In this document: positions 14,841 to 26,028 of the stretch, one piece after another
How positions within the stretch are numbered: position 1 is the stretch's first letter
Layout of the letters: each line of letters opens with the position of its first letter
Source: Noviherbaspirillum soli
GTDB lineage: Bacteria > Pseudomonadota > Gammaproteobacteria > Burkholderiales > Burkholderiaceae_D
Length of the DNA: 64,000 bases
Direction: 5' to 3'
Assembly (NCBI RefSeq): GCF_015352955.1
Contig: NZ_JACYOX010000004.1
Span: 124,001-188,000, forward strand
Position numbers and translations under genes: made by a program
Notes under the pieces: generated by a model
The model's input: only the letters and a program-made list of their open reading frames with translations
What the model was told of the DNA's origin: nothing
The model's database searches: none

Positions 14841-16271
14841 ATGGATTCACGCGTCAACGACACGCCTTCCGGCACAACCAACTCAACCATTCCACGCAAG
14901 ACCCGCGGCCGCCTGCTCGGCACCGTGATCGCCATCGCGGCCCTGCTTGCGCTTGGCTGGCTGGTCTGGCATCTGACCCGTCCCAAGCCGGAAGGCGGGC
15001 CCGGCGGCGCCGGCGGGCCGGGTGGCCCAGGAGGGCGCGGCGCGCCCACCACCACGGTTGGCTTCGGAACGGCCGAGCGGGTCGACCTGCCGGTAACGCT
15101 GGAAGCGATCGGCACGGTGACGTCGGCCGCCACCGTCACCGTGCGGCCGCAGGTATCGGGCGTGTTTCGCGAGATCCTGTTCACCGAAGGCCAGCTGGTG
15201 AAAGCGGGTCAGGTGATGGCCGTGATCGATCCCAGCCAGTTCGAGATGGCGCTGATGCAGGCCACCGGCCAGCGCCAGCGCGACGAGGCGCAGCTGGAGA
15301 ATGCGAAGCTGACGCTGCAGCGTTACCGCACGCTGCTGGCGCAGGACTCGATTGCGCGCCAGGACGTCGATACCCAGGCCGCGCTGGTGCGTCAGCTCGA
15401 AGGCACGGTGCTGGCCGACCGCGCCGCCGAAGGCACCGCCAAGCTCAATCTCGGCTACAGCAAGGTGGTGGCCCCGATCAGCGGCCGGGTCGGCCTGCGC
15501 AGCGTGGACGTGGGCAATGTGATCGGGCCCAACGATGCCAATGGCATCGCCGTCATCACCCAGGTCTCGCCGATCGATGTGCAGTTCGCCATTCCCCAGG
15601 ACCGTGTGCCCGAAGTGCAGGAAGGCTTGCGCCAGGCCGGCGCGATGCAGGTCAGCGCGCTCGACCGCAGCCGCGCGACGGTGCTGGGCGAAGGCCGCTT
15701 CCGCGCGCTCGACAACCAGGTCGACACCCAGACCGGCACGGTGCGCGCCAAGGCCCGTTTCGACAACCAGGATGGCGCGCTGTTTCCCAGCCAGTTCGTG
15801 AATGTGAAGATGATGCTGCGCACCATCTCCGGCGCGATCGTGGTGCCGGTCAATGCGCTGCGCCACAGCAGCAACGGCGACTATGTCTACGTGCTGAACC
15901 AGAAGGAGCGCACGGTCGCGCAGCGCAAGGTGCAGCGCGGCCAGGCCACGGCGGACCGGGTGCAGATCGTCAGCGGCCTGGAAGCGGGCGAGCGGGTCAT
16001 CACCGAAGGCGCCGACCGGCTGAAGGATGGCGACAAGGTGTCGCTGCCGGGCGAGCGGCCGGGTGCGGGGGCAGGTGGCGGCGGACGTCGTCAGGGCGAG
16101 CGCCGGCGTGGCGCCGGTAGCGCCGGGGCGCCGGAAGGCGCACCGGCCGTGGCGGCCCCTGAAGGCGCGCGGCCGGCAGCGCCGGCGGAAAGCACAGGCC
16201 CGGCGAACCGCGCGAATTCGTCCGTGCCCGGCGCAGCGCCAGCAGCCACTGCGCCAGCCACGCCGCGCTGA
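14841..16271 (+). CDS. mdtA: RND efflux periplasmic adaptor, MdtA-type
   Basis: 476 residues. One N-terminal membrane helix ([21 protein letters not shown]) is followed by a Gly/Pro-rich linker, then the biotinyl-lipoyl-like and hairpin domains ([20 protein letters not shown]), beta-barrel and membrane-proximal domains of the HlyD/MdtA family. The last 60 residues are an unusual Gly, Arg, Ala and Pro-rich tail absent from E. coli MdtA. It bridges the inner-membrane pumps MdtB/MdtC and the outer-membrane channel, all encoded downstream in the same orientation. 25 bases to mdtB. Confidence 0.9.
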   Translation: MDSRVNDTPSGTTNSTIPRKTRGRLLGTVIAIAALLALGWLVWHLTRPKPEGGPGGAGGPGGPGGRGAPTTTVGFGTAERVDLPVTLEAIGTVTSAATVTVRPQVSGVFREILFTEGQLVKAGQVMAVIDPSQFEMALMQATGQRQRDEAQLENAKLTLQRYRTLLAQDSIARQDVDTQAALVRQLEGTVLADRAAEGTAKLNLGYSKVVAPISGRVGLRSVDVGNVIGPNDANGIAVITQVSPIDVQFAIPQDRVPEVQEGLRQAGAMQVSALDRSRATVLGEGRFRALDNQVDTQTGTVRAKARFDNQDGALFPSQFVNVKMMLRTISGAIVVPVNALRHSSNGDYVYVLNQKERTVAQRKVQRGQATADRVQIVSGLEAGERVITEGADRLKDGDKVSLPGERPGAGAGGGGRRQGERRRGAGSAGAPEGAPAVAAPEGARPAAPAESTGPANRANSSVPGAAPAATAPATPR

Positions 16272-16296
16272 TGCCCGCTTCGAGGACGCACCAGGC

Positions 16297-19200
16297 ATGA
16301 GCCCTTCAACACCCTTCATCCAGCGCCCGGTCGCGACCTCGCTGCTGATGCTGGCCATCGTGCTGGCCGGCTTCATGGGCTTTCGCTTCCTGCCGCTGTC
16401 GGCGCTGCCGCAGGTGGATTTCCCGACGATCCAGGTCCAGACACTGTATCCGGGCGCCAGTCCCGAAGTGATGAGCCAGACCGTCACCGCGCCGCTGGAA
16501 CGCCAGTTCGGCCAGATGTCCGGCCTGCAGCGCATGAGCTCCACCAGCGCCGCCGGCGTCTCGGTGATCACCCTGCAGTTCGACCTCGGTGAAAAGCTCG
16601 ACGTGGCGGAACAGGAGGTGCAGGCCGCGATCAATGCCGGTTCCTCGCTGCTGCCGGCCGACCTGCCGGCGCCGCCGGTCTATGCCAAGGTCAACCCGGC
16701 CGATGCGCCGGTGCTGACGCTGGCCATCACCTCCGACACCCTGCCGCTGACCGAGGTGCAGAACCTGGTCAACACCCGGCTGGCCCTGAAGATCAGCCAG
16801 GTGTCCGGCGTTGGCCTGGTGTCGCTGTCCGGCGGCCAGCGGCCGGCGGTGCGCATCCAGGCCGACAGCCAGGCGCTGGCCTCCTACGGCCTGGGCCTGG
16901 ACAGCCTGCGCAATGCGATCAGCGCGGCCAATGCCAACAGCGCCAAGGGCAGCTTCGACGGCCCGACCCGTTCCTTCACCATCAATGCCAATGACCAGCT
17001 GGTGACGGCGCAGGATTATTCCGCGCTGATCATTGCCTATCGCAATGGCGCGCCGGTGCGGCTGTCCGAGGTGGCGAAGGTGGTCGACAGCGCGGAGAAC
17101 GTGAAGCTGGCCGCCTGGGCCAACATGAAGCCCGCCATCATCCTGAACGTGCAGCGCCAGCCGGGCGCCAACGTGATCGCCACCGTGGACGCGATCAAGG
17201 CCCGCCTGCCCGAATTGCAGGCCGGCCTGCCGGCGTCGCTTCGGGTGGATGTGCTGTCGGACCGCACCACCGGCATCCGCGCCTCGGTGCGCCACGTGGA
17301 GATCGAGCTGCTGCTGGCGGTGGTGCTGGTGGTGCTGGTGATCTTCGCCTTCCTGCATGACCTGCGCGCCACCTTGATCGCCAGCCTGGCGGTGCCGATC
17401 TCGCTGATCGGCGCCTGCGGCGTGATGTATTTGCTGGGTTATAGCCTGAACAACCTGTCGCTGATGGCATTGACGATCGCCACCGGCTTCGTGGTCGACG
17501 ATGCCATCGTGATGATCGAGAACATCGCCCGCTACATCGAGGAGGGCGAGACGCCGATGGCGGCGGCGCTGAAGGGCGCGGCGCAGATCGGGTTCACCAT
17601 CATCTCGCTGACGGTATCGCTGATCGCGGTGCTGATTCCGCTGCTGTTCATGGGCGACGTGGTCGGCCGGCTGTTCCGGGAATTCGCCATTACGCTGGCC
17701 ATCACCATCCTGATCTCGGCCGTGGTGTCGCTGACGCTGGTGCCGATGATGTCGGGCCGCTGGCTCAAGGGCCATGCCGATGCCGCGCACCCACAGCCTG
17801 CCGGCCGCCTGCAGCGCGTCTATGACCGGGTGATGGTGCGCTACGACCGCTCGCTGCAATGGGTGCTGGCGCGCCAGCCCCTGACGCTGCTGGTGGCCCT
17901 GGCCACGCTGGCGCTGACGGTGGTGCTCTACATCCTGATCCCGAAGGGCCTGTTCCCGACCCAGGACACCGGCCAGCTGCAGGCCCGGGTGGAGGCGGCG
18001 CAGTCGGTGTCGTACCAGCGCATGACCGAGCTGCAGCAGGCCGCCGCGCAAGCAATCCTGGAAGATCCGGCGGTGGAAAACCTGAGTTCCTTCGTCGGCG
18101 TCGATGCCGCCAACAACACCATGCTGCATACCGGCCGCATGCTGATCAACCTGAAGGACCAGCGCGACGGCAGGCTGGCCGACATCATGGGCCGGCTGCG
18201 CGAGCGGATCGGCCGGGTGGCGGGCGTGACGCTGTACCTGCAGCCGACCCAGGACCTGACCATCGACGCCGAGAGCGGCCCGACCCAGTACCGGCTGTCG
18301 CTGGAAGGCGCGCGCAGCGCCACCGTGAACGAGTGGGCGGGCAAGCTGGCGCGCCGGCTGCAGGAGGTGCCGCAGGTGCGCAACGTGGTGTCGGACGCCG
18401 GCGCATCGGGCCTGGCGGCGGTGGTCGAGATCGACCGCGATACCGCGTCCCGGCTGGGCATCACCGCGGCCGCGGTGGACGAGGCGCTGTACAGCGCCTT
18501 CGGCCAGCGCATCGTCTCCACCATCTTCACCGAGACCAACCAGTACCGGGTGATCCTGGAAGCGCAGCAGCAGGGCCTGGCCACGCCGCAGACGCTGGGC
18601 GGGCTGCAGCTGCGCACCAGCGCCGGCAAGCCCACGCCGCTGTCGGCAATTGCCCGCATCAGCGAGCAGCCGGCGCCGCTGCAGGTGACCCACGTGGCGC
18701 AGTATCCGGCCACCACGCTGGGCTTCGACACCGCGCCCGGCGTGTCGCTGGGCAGGGCGGTCGACGCCATCCGCAAGGCCGCGCAGGAGATCAGCATGCC
18801 GGCCAGCGTATCGGTGACCTTCCTCGGCGCGGCCGGCGCCTACCAGGCCTCGCTGACCAACCAGCTGTGGCTGATCCTGGCCGCGGTGGTGTGCGTCTAT
18901 ATCGTGCTGGGCGTGCTGTACGAAAGCTATGTGCATCCGCTGACCATCCTGTCGACGCTGCCTTCGGCCGGCGTGGGCGCGCTGCTGGCGCTGATGATCA
19001 GCGGCGAAGACCTCGGCGTGATCGGCATCATCGGCATCATCCTCTTGATCGGCATCGTGAAGAAGAACGCGATCATGATGATCGACTTCGCCATCGATGC
19101 CGAACGCAACGAGGGCCGGGCGCCGCAAGAGGCGATCCACCAGGCCGCGCTGCTGCGCTTCCGGCCCATCCTGATGACGACCCTGGCGGCGCTGTTCGCC

Positions 19201-19404
19201 GCGGTGCCGCTGATGCTGGGCTGGGGCGAGGGCGCGGAATTGCGGCGGCCGCTCGGCCTGTCCATCTTCGGCGGCCTGATCGTCAGCCAGATGCTGACGC
19301 TCTACACCACGCCGGTGATCTACCTGGCATTCGACCGGCTCGGCCAGCGCCTGCGCGGCGGGCGCAACCAGCGCGGCCAGGCGGCGGAAGAGGCGGGCGC
19401 GTGA
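16297..19404 (+). CDS. mdtB: RND multidrug efflux pump subunit, MdtB-type
   Basis: 1035 residues from the ATG at 16297, matching the family length. The start [20 protein letters not shown] is the canonical first helix of MdtB/MdtC. The membrane core contains the family proton-relay region ([25 protein letters not shown]), and the C-terminal half repeats the fold ([25 protein letters not shown]). It forms a heteromultimeric proton-driven pump with MdtC for export of drugs, bile salts or metals. A four-base GTGA overlap couples it to mdtC. Confidence 0.93.
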   Translation: MSPSTPFIQRPVATSLLMLAIVLAGFMGFRFLPLSALPQVDFPTIQVQTLYPGASPEVMSQTVTAPLERQFGQMSGLQRMSSTSAAGVSVITLQFDLGEKLDVAEQEVQAAINAGSSLLPADLPAPPVYAKVNPADAPVLTLAITSDTLPLTEVQNLVNTRLALKISQVSGVGLVSLSGGQRPAVRIQADSQALASYGLGLDSLRNAISAANANSAKGSFDGPTRSFTINANDQLVTAQDYSALIIAYRNGAPVRLSEVAKVVDSAENVKLAAWANMKPAIILNVQRQPGANVIATVDAIKARLPELQAGLPASLRVDVLSDRTTGIRASVRHVEIELLLAVVLVVLVIFAFLHDLRATLIASLAVPISLIGACGVMYLLGYSLNNLSLMALTIATGFVVDDAIVMIENIARYIEEGETPMAAALKGAAQIGFTIISLTVSLIAVLIPLLFMGDVVGRLFREFAITLAITILISAVVSLTLVPMMSGRWLKGHADAAHPQPAGRLQRVYDRVMVRYDRSLQWVLARQPLTLLVALATLALTVVLYILIPKGLFPTQDTGQLQARVEAAQSVSYQRMTELQQAAAQAILEDPAVENLSSFVGVDAANNTMLHTGRMLINLKDQRDGRLADIMGRLRERIGRVAGVTLYLQPTQDLTIDAESGPTQYRLSLEGARSATVNEWAGKLARRLQEVPQVRNVVSDAGASGLAAVVEIDRDTASRLGITAAAVDEALYSAFGQRIVSTIFTETNQYRVILEAQQQGLATPQTLGGLQLRTSAGKPTPLSAIARISEQPAPLQVTHVAQYPATTLGFDTAPGVSLGRAVDAIRKAAQEISMPASVSVTFLGAAGAYQASLTNQLWLILAAVVCVYIVLGVLYESYVHPLTILSTLPSAGVGALLALMISGEDLGVIGIIGIILLIGIVKKNAIMMIDFAIDAERNEGRAPQEAIHQAALLRFRPILMTTLAALFAAVPLMLGWGEGAELRRPLGLSIFGGLIVSQMLTLYTTPVIYLAFDRLGQRLRGGRNQRGQAAEEAGA

Positions 19405-22400
19405 ACCTGTCGGCGCCTTTCGTCCGGCGGCCCATCGCCACCGTGCTGCTGACCATCGGCCTGGCGCTGGCCGGCATCGCCGCCTTTTTGGTGCTGCCGG
19501 TGTCGCCGCTGCCGCAGGTGGATTTTCCGTCGATCTCGGTCTCGGCCACGCTGCCCGGCGCCAGCCCGGACACCATGGCCACCAGCGTGGCCACGCCGCT
19601 GGAGCGCAGGCTGGGCGTGATCGCCGGCGTCAACGAGATGACCTCCACCAGCGGCAATGGCTCGACCCGCATCAACCTGCAGTTCGACCTGTCGCGCAAG
19701 ATCGATGCCGCCGCGCGCGAGGTGCAGGCCGCGATCAATGCCTCGCGGGTCGACCTGCCGGCCACGCTGCGCAGCAATCCGACCTACCGCAAGATCAATC
19801 CGTCGGATGCGCCGGTGATGATCATGGCGCTGACCTCGGGCAGCCGCACGCCGGGGCAGGTGTATGACGAAGTCTCCAACATCGTGCAGCAGCGCCTGGC
19901 GCAGGTGGAAGGCGTGGGCGATGTGGAGCTGGGCGGCGGCTCGCTGCCGGCGGTGCGGGTGGAGTTGCTGCCGTTCGCGCTGAACCGCTATGGCGTCAGC
20001 ATGGAAGACGTGCGCGCGGCGATCCAGGCCAGCAATGCCAACCGGCCCAAGGGCGCCATCGAGGGCGACGATAGGCGGCTGCAGATCTATACACGCTCCT
20101 CGGCAGGCGGCGGCCGCACCGCGGTCGACTACCGCGGCCTGGTGGTGGCATGGCGCAATGGCGCGGCGATCCGGCTGTCGGACGTGGCCAGGGTGTACGA
20201 CGGCCAGGAAAACAAGCGCACGCTGGGCCTGTTCAACGGCCAGCCGGCGGTGGTGGTGATCATCACCCGCCAGCCAGGCGCCAACGTGATCAAGACCGTC
20301 GACAGCGTGCGCGCACTGATCCCGTCGCTTCAGGCCCAGCTGCCGCCCGATATCAAACTGCAGGTGGCGTCGGACCGCACCCTGTCTATCCGGTCCTCGC
20401 TGCACGAGATCGAGATGACGCTGATCATTTCCATCGTGCTGGTGGTGCTGGTGGTCAGCGTGTTCCTGCGCAGCCTGCGCGCCACCATCATCCCGGCGGT
20501 GGCCACCGTGGTGTCGCTGCTGGGCACCTTCGGCGTGATGTATGCGCTGGGCTTCTCGCTCAACAATCTGTCGCTGATGGCATTGACGGTGGCTACCGGC
20601 TTCGTGGTCGACGACGCCATCGTGGTGCTGGAAAATACCAGCCGCCATATCGAGGCCGGCATGGACCGCTTCAAGGCGGCGCTCCTGGGCGCGCGCGAGG
20701 TCGGCTTCACGGTGCTGTCAATCAGCCTGTCGCTGGTGGCGGTGTTCATCCCGCTGCTGTTCATGGGCGGCCAGGTCGGCCGCCTGTTTCGCGAGTTCGC
20801 GGTCACGCTGTCGGCGGCGGTGATGATCTCGCTGCTGATTTCCCTGACCACCACGCCGATGATGTGCGCCTGGCTTCTCAAGCCTGGCGTTGAGCACAAG
20901 CCGCCCGGACGGCTGTCGCGCTTCTTCGAGCGCGGCTTTGCGCTGACCCAGCGTGCCTATGAGCACAGCCTGGACTGGGCGCTGGCCAGCCGCTGGCTGG
21001 TGCTGTTCATCCTGGTGGCGGTGGTGGGCATGAACGTCTACCTGTTCAAGGCCGCGCCCAAGGGCTTCTTTCCAACCCAGGACACAGGGCAGATCGCCGC
21101 CGGCATCCGCGCCGACCAGAGCATTTCCTTCGAGGCGATGCAGGAAAAGCTGCGCCGCGTGGTCGACATCATCCGGCGCGACCCGGCGGTGGACACCGTG
21201 GTCGGCTTCACCGGCGGCAGCCGCGCCGGCGGCGGCTTCATGTATATCGCCTTGAAGCCCGCGGACCAGCGCACCGAGCGCGGCCAGGCGGTGATTGCCC
21301 GGCTGCGGCCGCAACTCGCGCAGGTGACCGGCGTGCGCATCTTCCTGAACCCGGTGCAGGACCTGCGCATGGGCGGGCGCTCCAGCAATTCCACCTACCA
21401 GTACACCCTGAAGAGCGACAACATCGCCGACCTGAAGCGCTGGTCCAGCCGGCTGGCCGATGCGATGCGCAGCCAGCCGGCGCTGATCGACATCGACACC
21501 GACCAGGAAGAGAACGGCGTCGAGACCTTCGTCAGCGTGGACCGCGACACCGCGTCGCGCCTGGGCGTGAATTCGCGCGACGTCAACAATGCGCTCTACA
21601 ACAGCTTCGGCCAGCGCCAGGTGTCAACCATCTACGACGAGCTGAACCAGTACCGGGTGATCATGGAAGTGGCGCCGGCCTATGCAAGCAGCCCGGAGTC
21701 GCTGCGCGATGTGTATGTGCCGGCCCGCGGCGTCGCCGCCACCACGCCCGCCACCGGCCTGGCAGCCGGGACCAGCGTGGTGGGCGCGCCGTTGACGGCG
21801 GCGGCCAGCACGAATGCCACGGCTGGCGCCGGGACCAGCACAGGCACTACAGCCACCACAGCCACGACAGCCACCACGACCACCGGCACCAGCACCGCCG
21901 TCAACCCGGGCCTGCGCGACGCCGCCAGCGGCCAGGCGATCAGCACTGCACCGACCACCATGGTGCCGCTGTCGGCCTTCGCCAGCTTCAGCGAGCGCGC
22001 CACGGCCACCTCGATCAGCCACCAGGATGCGGAGCTGGCGACCACCATCTCCTACAATCTGGCCGAAGGCGCGAGCCTGACCCAGGCGCAGGCGGCGGTG
22101 CGCCAGGCCGAGGCCGACATCGGCATGCCGATCAATGTGCGCGGCAGCTTCGAAGGCACCGCGCGCGGCTTCCAGGAAAGCCAGGACCAGCAGCCCATGC
22201 TGATCGCCGCCGCGCTGATCGTGATTTACATCGTGCTGGGCGTGCTGTATGAAAGCCTGGTGCATCCGGTCACGGTGCTGTCGACGCTGCCCTCGGCCGG
22301 CGTCGGCGCCATCATTGCGCTGCTGCTGTTCGACATGGACTTTTCCATCATCGCGCTGATCGGCATCTTCCTGCTGATCGGCATCGTGAAGAAAAACGCG

Positions 22401-22730
22401 ATCATGATCATCGACTTCGCGCTGGAGGCCGAGCGCGCCCGCGGCCTGTCGGCGCTGGAGGCGGTGCGCGAGGCCTGCCTGCTGCGCTTCCGTCCTATCC
22501 TGATGACCACCATGGCCGCCGCGCTGGGCGCGCTGCCGCTGGCGATCGGCTTTGGCGAAGGCGCCGAGCTGCGCCGGCCGCTGGGCATCGCCATCATCGG
22601 CGGCCTGATCGCCAGCCAGCTGCTGACCCTGTTGACAACGCCGGTGGTCTATATCCTGCTCGACAAGCTGCGCCGGCGCAGCCCGGGCGAGCGGGCGCTT
22701 GCCCGCACCGCCGAACCGCAATCCATCTGA
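19401..22730 (+). CDS. mdtC: RND multidrug efflux pump subunit, MdtC-type, with extra linker
   Basis: 1109 residues from the GTG at 19401, overlapping the mdtB stop; E. coli MdtC has 1025. The core is canonical ([40 protein letters not shown]). The excess lies at residues about 775-850, a Thr/Ala/Gly-rich low-complexity stretch encoded by ACAGCCACC-type repeats (about 21727-21930), in the second periplasmic porter loop. The reading frame stays open through it, so it is an insertion and not a frameshift. It probably forms a flexible loop facing the adaptor or channel. Confidence 0.93.
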   Translation: MNLSAPFVRRPIATVLLTIGLALAGIAAFLVLPVSPLPQVDFPSISVSATLPGASPDTMATSVATPLERRLGVIAGVNEMTSTSGNGSTRINLQFDLSRKIDAAAREVQAAINASRVDLPATLRSNPTYRKINPSDAPVMIMALTSGSRTPGQVYDEVSNIVQQRLAQVEGVGDVELGGGSLPAVRVELLPFALNRYGVSMEDVRAAIQASNANRPKGAIEGDDRRLQIYTRSSAGGGRTAVDYRGLVVAWRNGAAIRLSDVARVYDGQENKRTLGLFNGQPAVVVIITRQPGANVIKTVDSVRALIPSLQAQLPPDIKLQVASDRTLSIRSSLHEIEMTLIISIVLVVLVVSVFLRSLRATIIPAVATVVSLLGTFGVMYALGFSLNNLSLMALTVATGFVVDDAIVVLENTSRHIEAGMDRFKAALLGAREVGFTVLSISLSLVAVFIPLLFMGGQVGRLFREFAVTLSAAVMISLLISLTTTPMMCAWLLKPGVEHKPPGRLSRFFERGFALTQRAYEHSLDWALASRWLVLFILVAVVGMNVYLFKAAPKGFFPTQDTGQIAAGIRADQSISFEAMQEKLRRVVDIIRRDPAVDTVVGFTGGSRAGGGFMYIALKPADQRTERGQAVIARLRPQLAQVTGVRIFLNPVQDLRMGGRSSNSTYQYTLKSDNIADLKRWSSRLADAMRSQPALIDIDTDQEENGVETFVSVDRDTASRLGVNSRDVNNALYNSFGQRQVSTIYDELNQYRVIMEVAPAYASSPESLRDVYVPARGVAATTPATGLAAGTSVVGAPLTAAASTNATAGAGTSTGTTATTATTATTTTGTSTAVNPGLRDAASGQAISTAPTTMVPLSAFASFSERATATSISHQDAELATTISYNLAEGASLTQAQAAVRQAEADIGMPINVRGSFEGTARGFQESQDQQPMLIAAALIVIYIVLGVLYESLVHPVTVLSTLPSAGVGAIIALLLFDMDFSIIALIGIFLLIGIVKKNAIMIIDFALEAERARGLSALEAVREACLLRFRPILMTTMAAALGALPLAIGFGEGAELRRPLGIAIIGGLIASQLLTLLTTPVVYILLDKLRRRSPGERALARTAEPQSI

Positions 22731-22735
22731 ACACC

Positions 22736-24181
22736 ATGCGCCTAACCCTGTCCGACCATATCCTGCCTGTTCCATCGCGTCGCCTCCTGCTGGCCGCGGC
22801 CCTGTGCGCCGTCCTGGACGGATGCGCGCTGGCGCCGGCCTACGAAGCCCCGGCCATCGATCTGCCCGCCGGTTTCAAGGAGGCGGGCGACTGGGTGCCG
22901 GCCACGCCCGCCGACGACGTGCCGCGCGGCGCCTGGTGGACGGTGTTCAACGACCCGGTGCTCAATGACCTGGCAGCCTCGGTGCAGGTGTCGAACCAGA
23001 ACGTGGCCGCCGCCGGCGCCGCCTATGCGCAGGCAAGGGCGCTGGTGGCGGGACAGCGCGCGGCGCTGTTTCCGGCGGTGTCGCTGGACGCTGGCGCCGA
23101 CCGCAGCAGCTCGCGCAGCACCGCTTCCGGCGCCCCGGGCGCGCGGCTGGGCAACAGTTACCAGGTCAGCCTGGGCGGCAGCTGGGAGCCCGACCTGTGG
23201 GGCAGGCTGCGCGGCGGCGTGCAGAATGCCGCCGCCCAGGCCCAGGCCAGCGCCGCCGACCTGGCGCTGGCCACGCTGTCGGCGCAGGGCGAGCTGGCGG
23301 CCAACTATCTGAACCTGCGCGAGACCGACATCCAGGCCGAACTGCTGCGGGCCACCATTGCCGGCTACGAGCGGGTGCTGCAGATCACGCAGAATCGCTA
23401 CGATGCCGGCGTGGCGCCGAAGACCGACCTGCTGCAATCGCAGACGCAGCTGGCCACTTCCCGCGCCGACCTGGTGGCGCTGCAGCGGCAGCGTGCGCAG
23501 CTGGAACATGCGATCGCTGTGCTGCTCGGCAAGGCGCCCGCCGAATTCAGCCTCGCGCCGGCGGCCTGGCAGCCATCGGTGCCTGACATTCCCCTGGTGC
23601 TGCCGGCAACCCTGCTGCAGCGGCGCCCGGACATCGCCGCCGCCGAGCGTCGGGTGGCCGCCGCCAACGCCGCCATCGGCGTCGCCCGCGCCGGCTATTT
23701 CCCCGGCATCGGCCTCTCCGCGTCCTACGGCTACGGCGCCAGCCGGGTCGGCGACCTGTTCAATGCATCGGCCGCGGCCTGGTCGCTCGGGCTGTCGCTG
23801 GCGCAGCGCGTCTTCGACGCCGGCGCCGTCAGTGCCCAGGTCGCCAGCGCCCGCGCCGCGCATGAACGCACTGCGGCCCAGTACCGGCAGACCGTGCTGG
23901 CGGCATTCCAGGGGGTGGAAGACCAGCTCGCCGCCAGCCGCGTGCTGGCGCAGCAACTCGAACTGCGCCGCACTGCTTCCAGCGCGGCGGACCAGGCCGA
24001 GCAGCAGGTGCTGAACCGCTACCGCGCCGGGCAGGTCAGCTATACCGAGGTCGTCACGGCACAAGCCACCGCACTGCAGGCGCGGCGCACGCTGGCGCAG
24101 TTGCAGGCGGACCGGCAGATCGTGGCGGTGGCGCTGATCCAGGCGCTGGGCGGCGGGTGGACGGGGCAGGGGACTCCGTGA
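22736..24181 (+). CDS. NodT-family outer-membrane efflux lipoprotein
   Basis: 481 residues. The signal ends in a lipobox-like LDGC and the mature part begins ALAPAYEAP. Two outer-membrane-efflux repeats follow (NRYDAGVAPKTDLLQSQTQL; NRYRAGQVSYTEVVTAQATAL), typical of OprM/NodT channels. It starts five bases after mdtC and completes a four-gene tripartite efflux operon. Confidence 0.9.
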   Translation: MRLTLSDHILPVPSRRLLLAAALCAVLDGCALAPAYEAPAIDLPAGFKEAGDWVPATPADDVPRGAWWTVFNDPVLNDLAASVQVSNQNVAAAGAAYAQARALVAGQRAALFPAVSLDAGADRSSSRSTASGAPGARLGNSYQVSLGGSWEPDLWGRLRGGVQNAAAQAQASAADLALATLSAQGELAANYLNLRETDIQAELLRATIAGYERVLQITQNRYDAGVAPKTDLLQSQTQLATSRADLVALQRQRAQLEHAIAVLLGKAPAEFSLAPAAWQPSVPDIPLVLPATLLQRRPDIAAAERRVAAANAAIGVARAGYFPGIGLSASYGYGASRVGDLFNASAAAWSLGLSLAQRVFDAGAVSAQVASARAAHERTAAQYRQTVLAAFQGVEDQLAASRVLAQQLELRRTASSAADQAEQQVLNRYRAGQVSYTEVVTAQATALQARRTLAQLQADRQIVAVALIQALGGGWTGQGTP

Positions 24182-24251
24182 CGGGCCAGAGGCTTGTTTG
24201 CGGGGCAGGAAAGCCGGAATGGCCGGTCATTACCGGACTACCGATTCCGCT

Positions 24252-24284
24252 GTAGGGCGGAATACCCCGCAGGGGCATTTCGCC
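24252..24284 (+). repeat. REP-like palindromic element, copy 1
   Basis: GTAGGGCGGAATACCCCGCA followed by GGGGCATTTCGCC. Imperfect palindrome of the same family as copies at 34.7, 34.8, 50.5 and 50.6 kb (consensus GTAGGGTGCAATACCC, a short loop, then GGGCATTGCACC). First half of an inverted pair with 24375-24407. Confidence 0.7.
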
Positions 24285-24374
24285 AAGCAGTCGATCAAGG
24301 TGACACTTTGCACATATCTGCTGTATGAGGCATGAAGCCGGGCCCCGAAAGGGCTATCGTCGACGATCGCAGCC

Positions 24375-24407
24375 GGTGGAATGCCCCTCTGGGGTATTCC
24401 ACCCTAC
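24375..24407 (-). repeat. REP-like palindromic element, copy 2
   Basis: GGTGGAATGCCCC, a short loop, then GGGGTATTCCACCCTAC; the inverted partner of the copy at 24252-24284. It shares the CGGAATACC variant of its partner, suggesting the pair moved or evolved as a unit. Confidence 0.7.
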
Positions 24408-24671
24408 GGGCCTGCGGCAGGTGGGCGCATTAGTGCGTGGCTGCGACCTGGAAATTCAAGCGCATGATCGTGTCTGCCGCGGGTTGCCTATCGCGGTAGC
24501 GGCTCGTTCAGATGAAAATTATTCCGGCATTCCGCCGCAAAGCCGTTGCAATCGACAAAAAACATTCACCTCCCGGTGCTGATGTCGATGTAACAATTGC
24601 ACCCTTGTTTTTTGTATGGCTGCCGCCCGCACGGCAGCGCGATTTCTTTCCTCTCCCTTCCCCTGAAACCC

Positions 24672-25985
24672 ATGAACACCACCACGCTACCCTACGGCGC
24701 AGCCGCTTCCGCGCGCCAGCAGCTGGAAGCCGCGACCTATGCCAAGGTCACCTGGCGCCTGCTGCCTTTCCTGTTCATCTGCTATGTCGCGGCCTACCTC
24801 GACCGCGTCAATGTCGGCTTCGCCAAGCTGCAGATGCTCAATGACCTGCAATTCAGCGAAACCGTCTACGGCCTCGGCGCCGGCATTTTCTTCATCGGCT
24901 ATTTCTTCTTCGAAGTGCCGAGCAACATCATCATGCACAAGGTGGGCGCCAGGGTCTGGATCGGCCGCATCATGATCACCTGGGCCATCCTGTCCGGCGC
25001 GATGATGTATGTCAGCAGCCCGACCATGTTCTATGTGCTGCGCTTCTTCCTGGGCGTGGCCGAGGCCGGCTTCTTTCCGGGCATCGTGCTGTATCTGACC
25101 TACTGGTTTCCGGCGCAGCGCCGCAGCCGCATGAATGCGCTGTTCATGATCGGCATCCCGATCGCCGGCGTGATCGGCGGACCGCTGTCGGGCTGGATCC
25201 TGAACGCCTTCCACGGCGCGAACGGACTGGCAGGCTGGCAATGGCTGTTCGTGATCGAGGCGGTGCCGTCGCTGATCCTCGGCGTCATCACCATCTTTTA
25301 CCTGCCCAATAGCATTGCCGGCGCTTCCTGGCTCAATGCCGAGGAAAAGCGGCTGCTGGAAGAAAACATCGCCGGCGACAGCAGCGGCAAGGCCGACCAT
25401 GGCCTGTCGGGCGTGTTCGGCAATGGCCGCGTCTGGCTGATGGCGGCAATCTATTTCTGCTGCATGATGGGCCTGTACGGCGTCGGCTTTTATCTGCCCA
25501 CCTTGATCAAGGCGGCCGGCGTGAAAGACCCGCTCGATGTCGGCATGCTGACAGCGATTCCCTATGGCTGCGCGGTGGTCGCGATGCTGTTCAACGCCAA
25601 GAGCGCCGACCGCAACCGCGAGCGGCGCTGGCACTTCGCCATCGCCAGCGCGCTGGGCGGCCTGGGCCTGATGCTGGCCACCATCTTCGGCGACAACGTC
25701 ATGCTGGCCATGGCGGCGCTGTCCCTGGGCACGGCCGGCCTGCTGGCCACCATGCCGGTGTTCTGGACCTATCCGAGCGCCATCCTCGGCGGCACCGCTG
25801 CCGCGGCCGGCATCGCGCTGATCAACTCGGTGGGCAACCTGGCCGGCTTCGTCAGTCCGTCCATCATCGGCTGGATGAAGGATGTCACGCACAGCACCAA
25901 CGCCGGCATGTATGTGGTGTCGGCCGCGCTGTTCCTCGGCGCGTTGCTGGCATTGCTGCAGCCGCGCAGCCTGGTCAATCGCTGA
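24672..25985 (+). CDS. MFS transporter, anion:cation symporter (phthalate permease) family
   Basis: 437 residues from the ATG at 24672. Twelve hydrophobic segments are apparent. The motif LDRVNVGFAKLQM between helices 1 and 2 and the stretch GVAEAGFFPGIVLYLTYWFP are hallmarks of the ACS family, which imports organic anions such as tartrate, phthalate or 4-hydroxyphenylacetate by proton symport. The substrate cannot be told from sequence. It stands alone, convergent with the P450 gene 43 bases downstream. Confidence 0.85.
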   Translation: MNTTTLPYGAAASARQQLEAATYAKVTWRLLPFLFICYVAAYLDRVNVGFAKLQMLNDLQFSETVYGLGAGIFFIGYFFFEVPSNIIMHKVGARVWIGRIMITWAILSGAMMYVSSPTMFYVLRFFLGVAEAGFFPGIVLYLTYWFPAQRRSRMNALFMIGIPIAGVIGGPLSGWILNAFHGANGLAGWQWLFVIEAVPSLILGVITIFYLPNSIAGASWLNAEEKRLLEENIAGDSSGKADHGLSGVFGNGRVWLMAAIYFCCMMGLYGVGFYLPTLIKAAGVKDPLDVGMLTAIPYGCAVVAMLFNAKSADRNRERRWHFAIASALGGLGLMLATIFGDNVMLAMAALSLGTAGLLATMPVFWTYPSAILGGTAAAAGIALINSVGNLAGFVSPSIIGWMKDVTHSTNAGMYVVSAALFLGALLALLQPRSLVNR

Positions 25986-26028
25986 CGCGGCGACCCTTCC
26001 ACGCAGCCGGCCTTGAACTCCCTTGAAC

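Larger units (their letters stand above)
24182..24671. other. Intergenic region with a pair of palindromic repeats
   Basis: About 490 bases between the efflux operon and the MFS gene. It holds two copies of the intergenic palindrome family in opposite orientation (24252-24284 and 24375-24407) about 90 bases apart. The remainder should contain the MFS promoter; no gene or clear terminator was seen. Confidence 0.55.

Noticed and set aside
16306..19140. 944-codon open frame on the minus strand opposite mdtB
   Set aside because: Product is a His/Arg/Gln-rich shadow of a GC-rich gene; the + strand encodes a canonical RND pump. Similar antisense frames opposite purL, fadJ, mdtC and others were dropped for the same reason.
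19401..22730. Frameshift in mdtC because of its unusual length
   Set aside because: The frame is continuous and family motifs occur on both sides of the insertion in the same frame.
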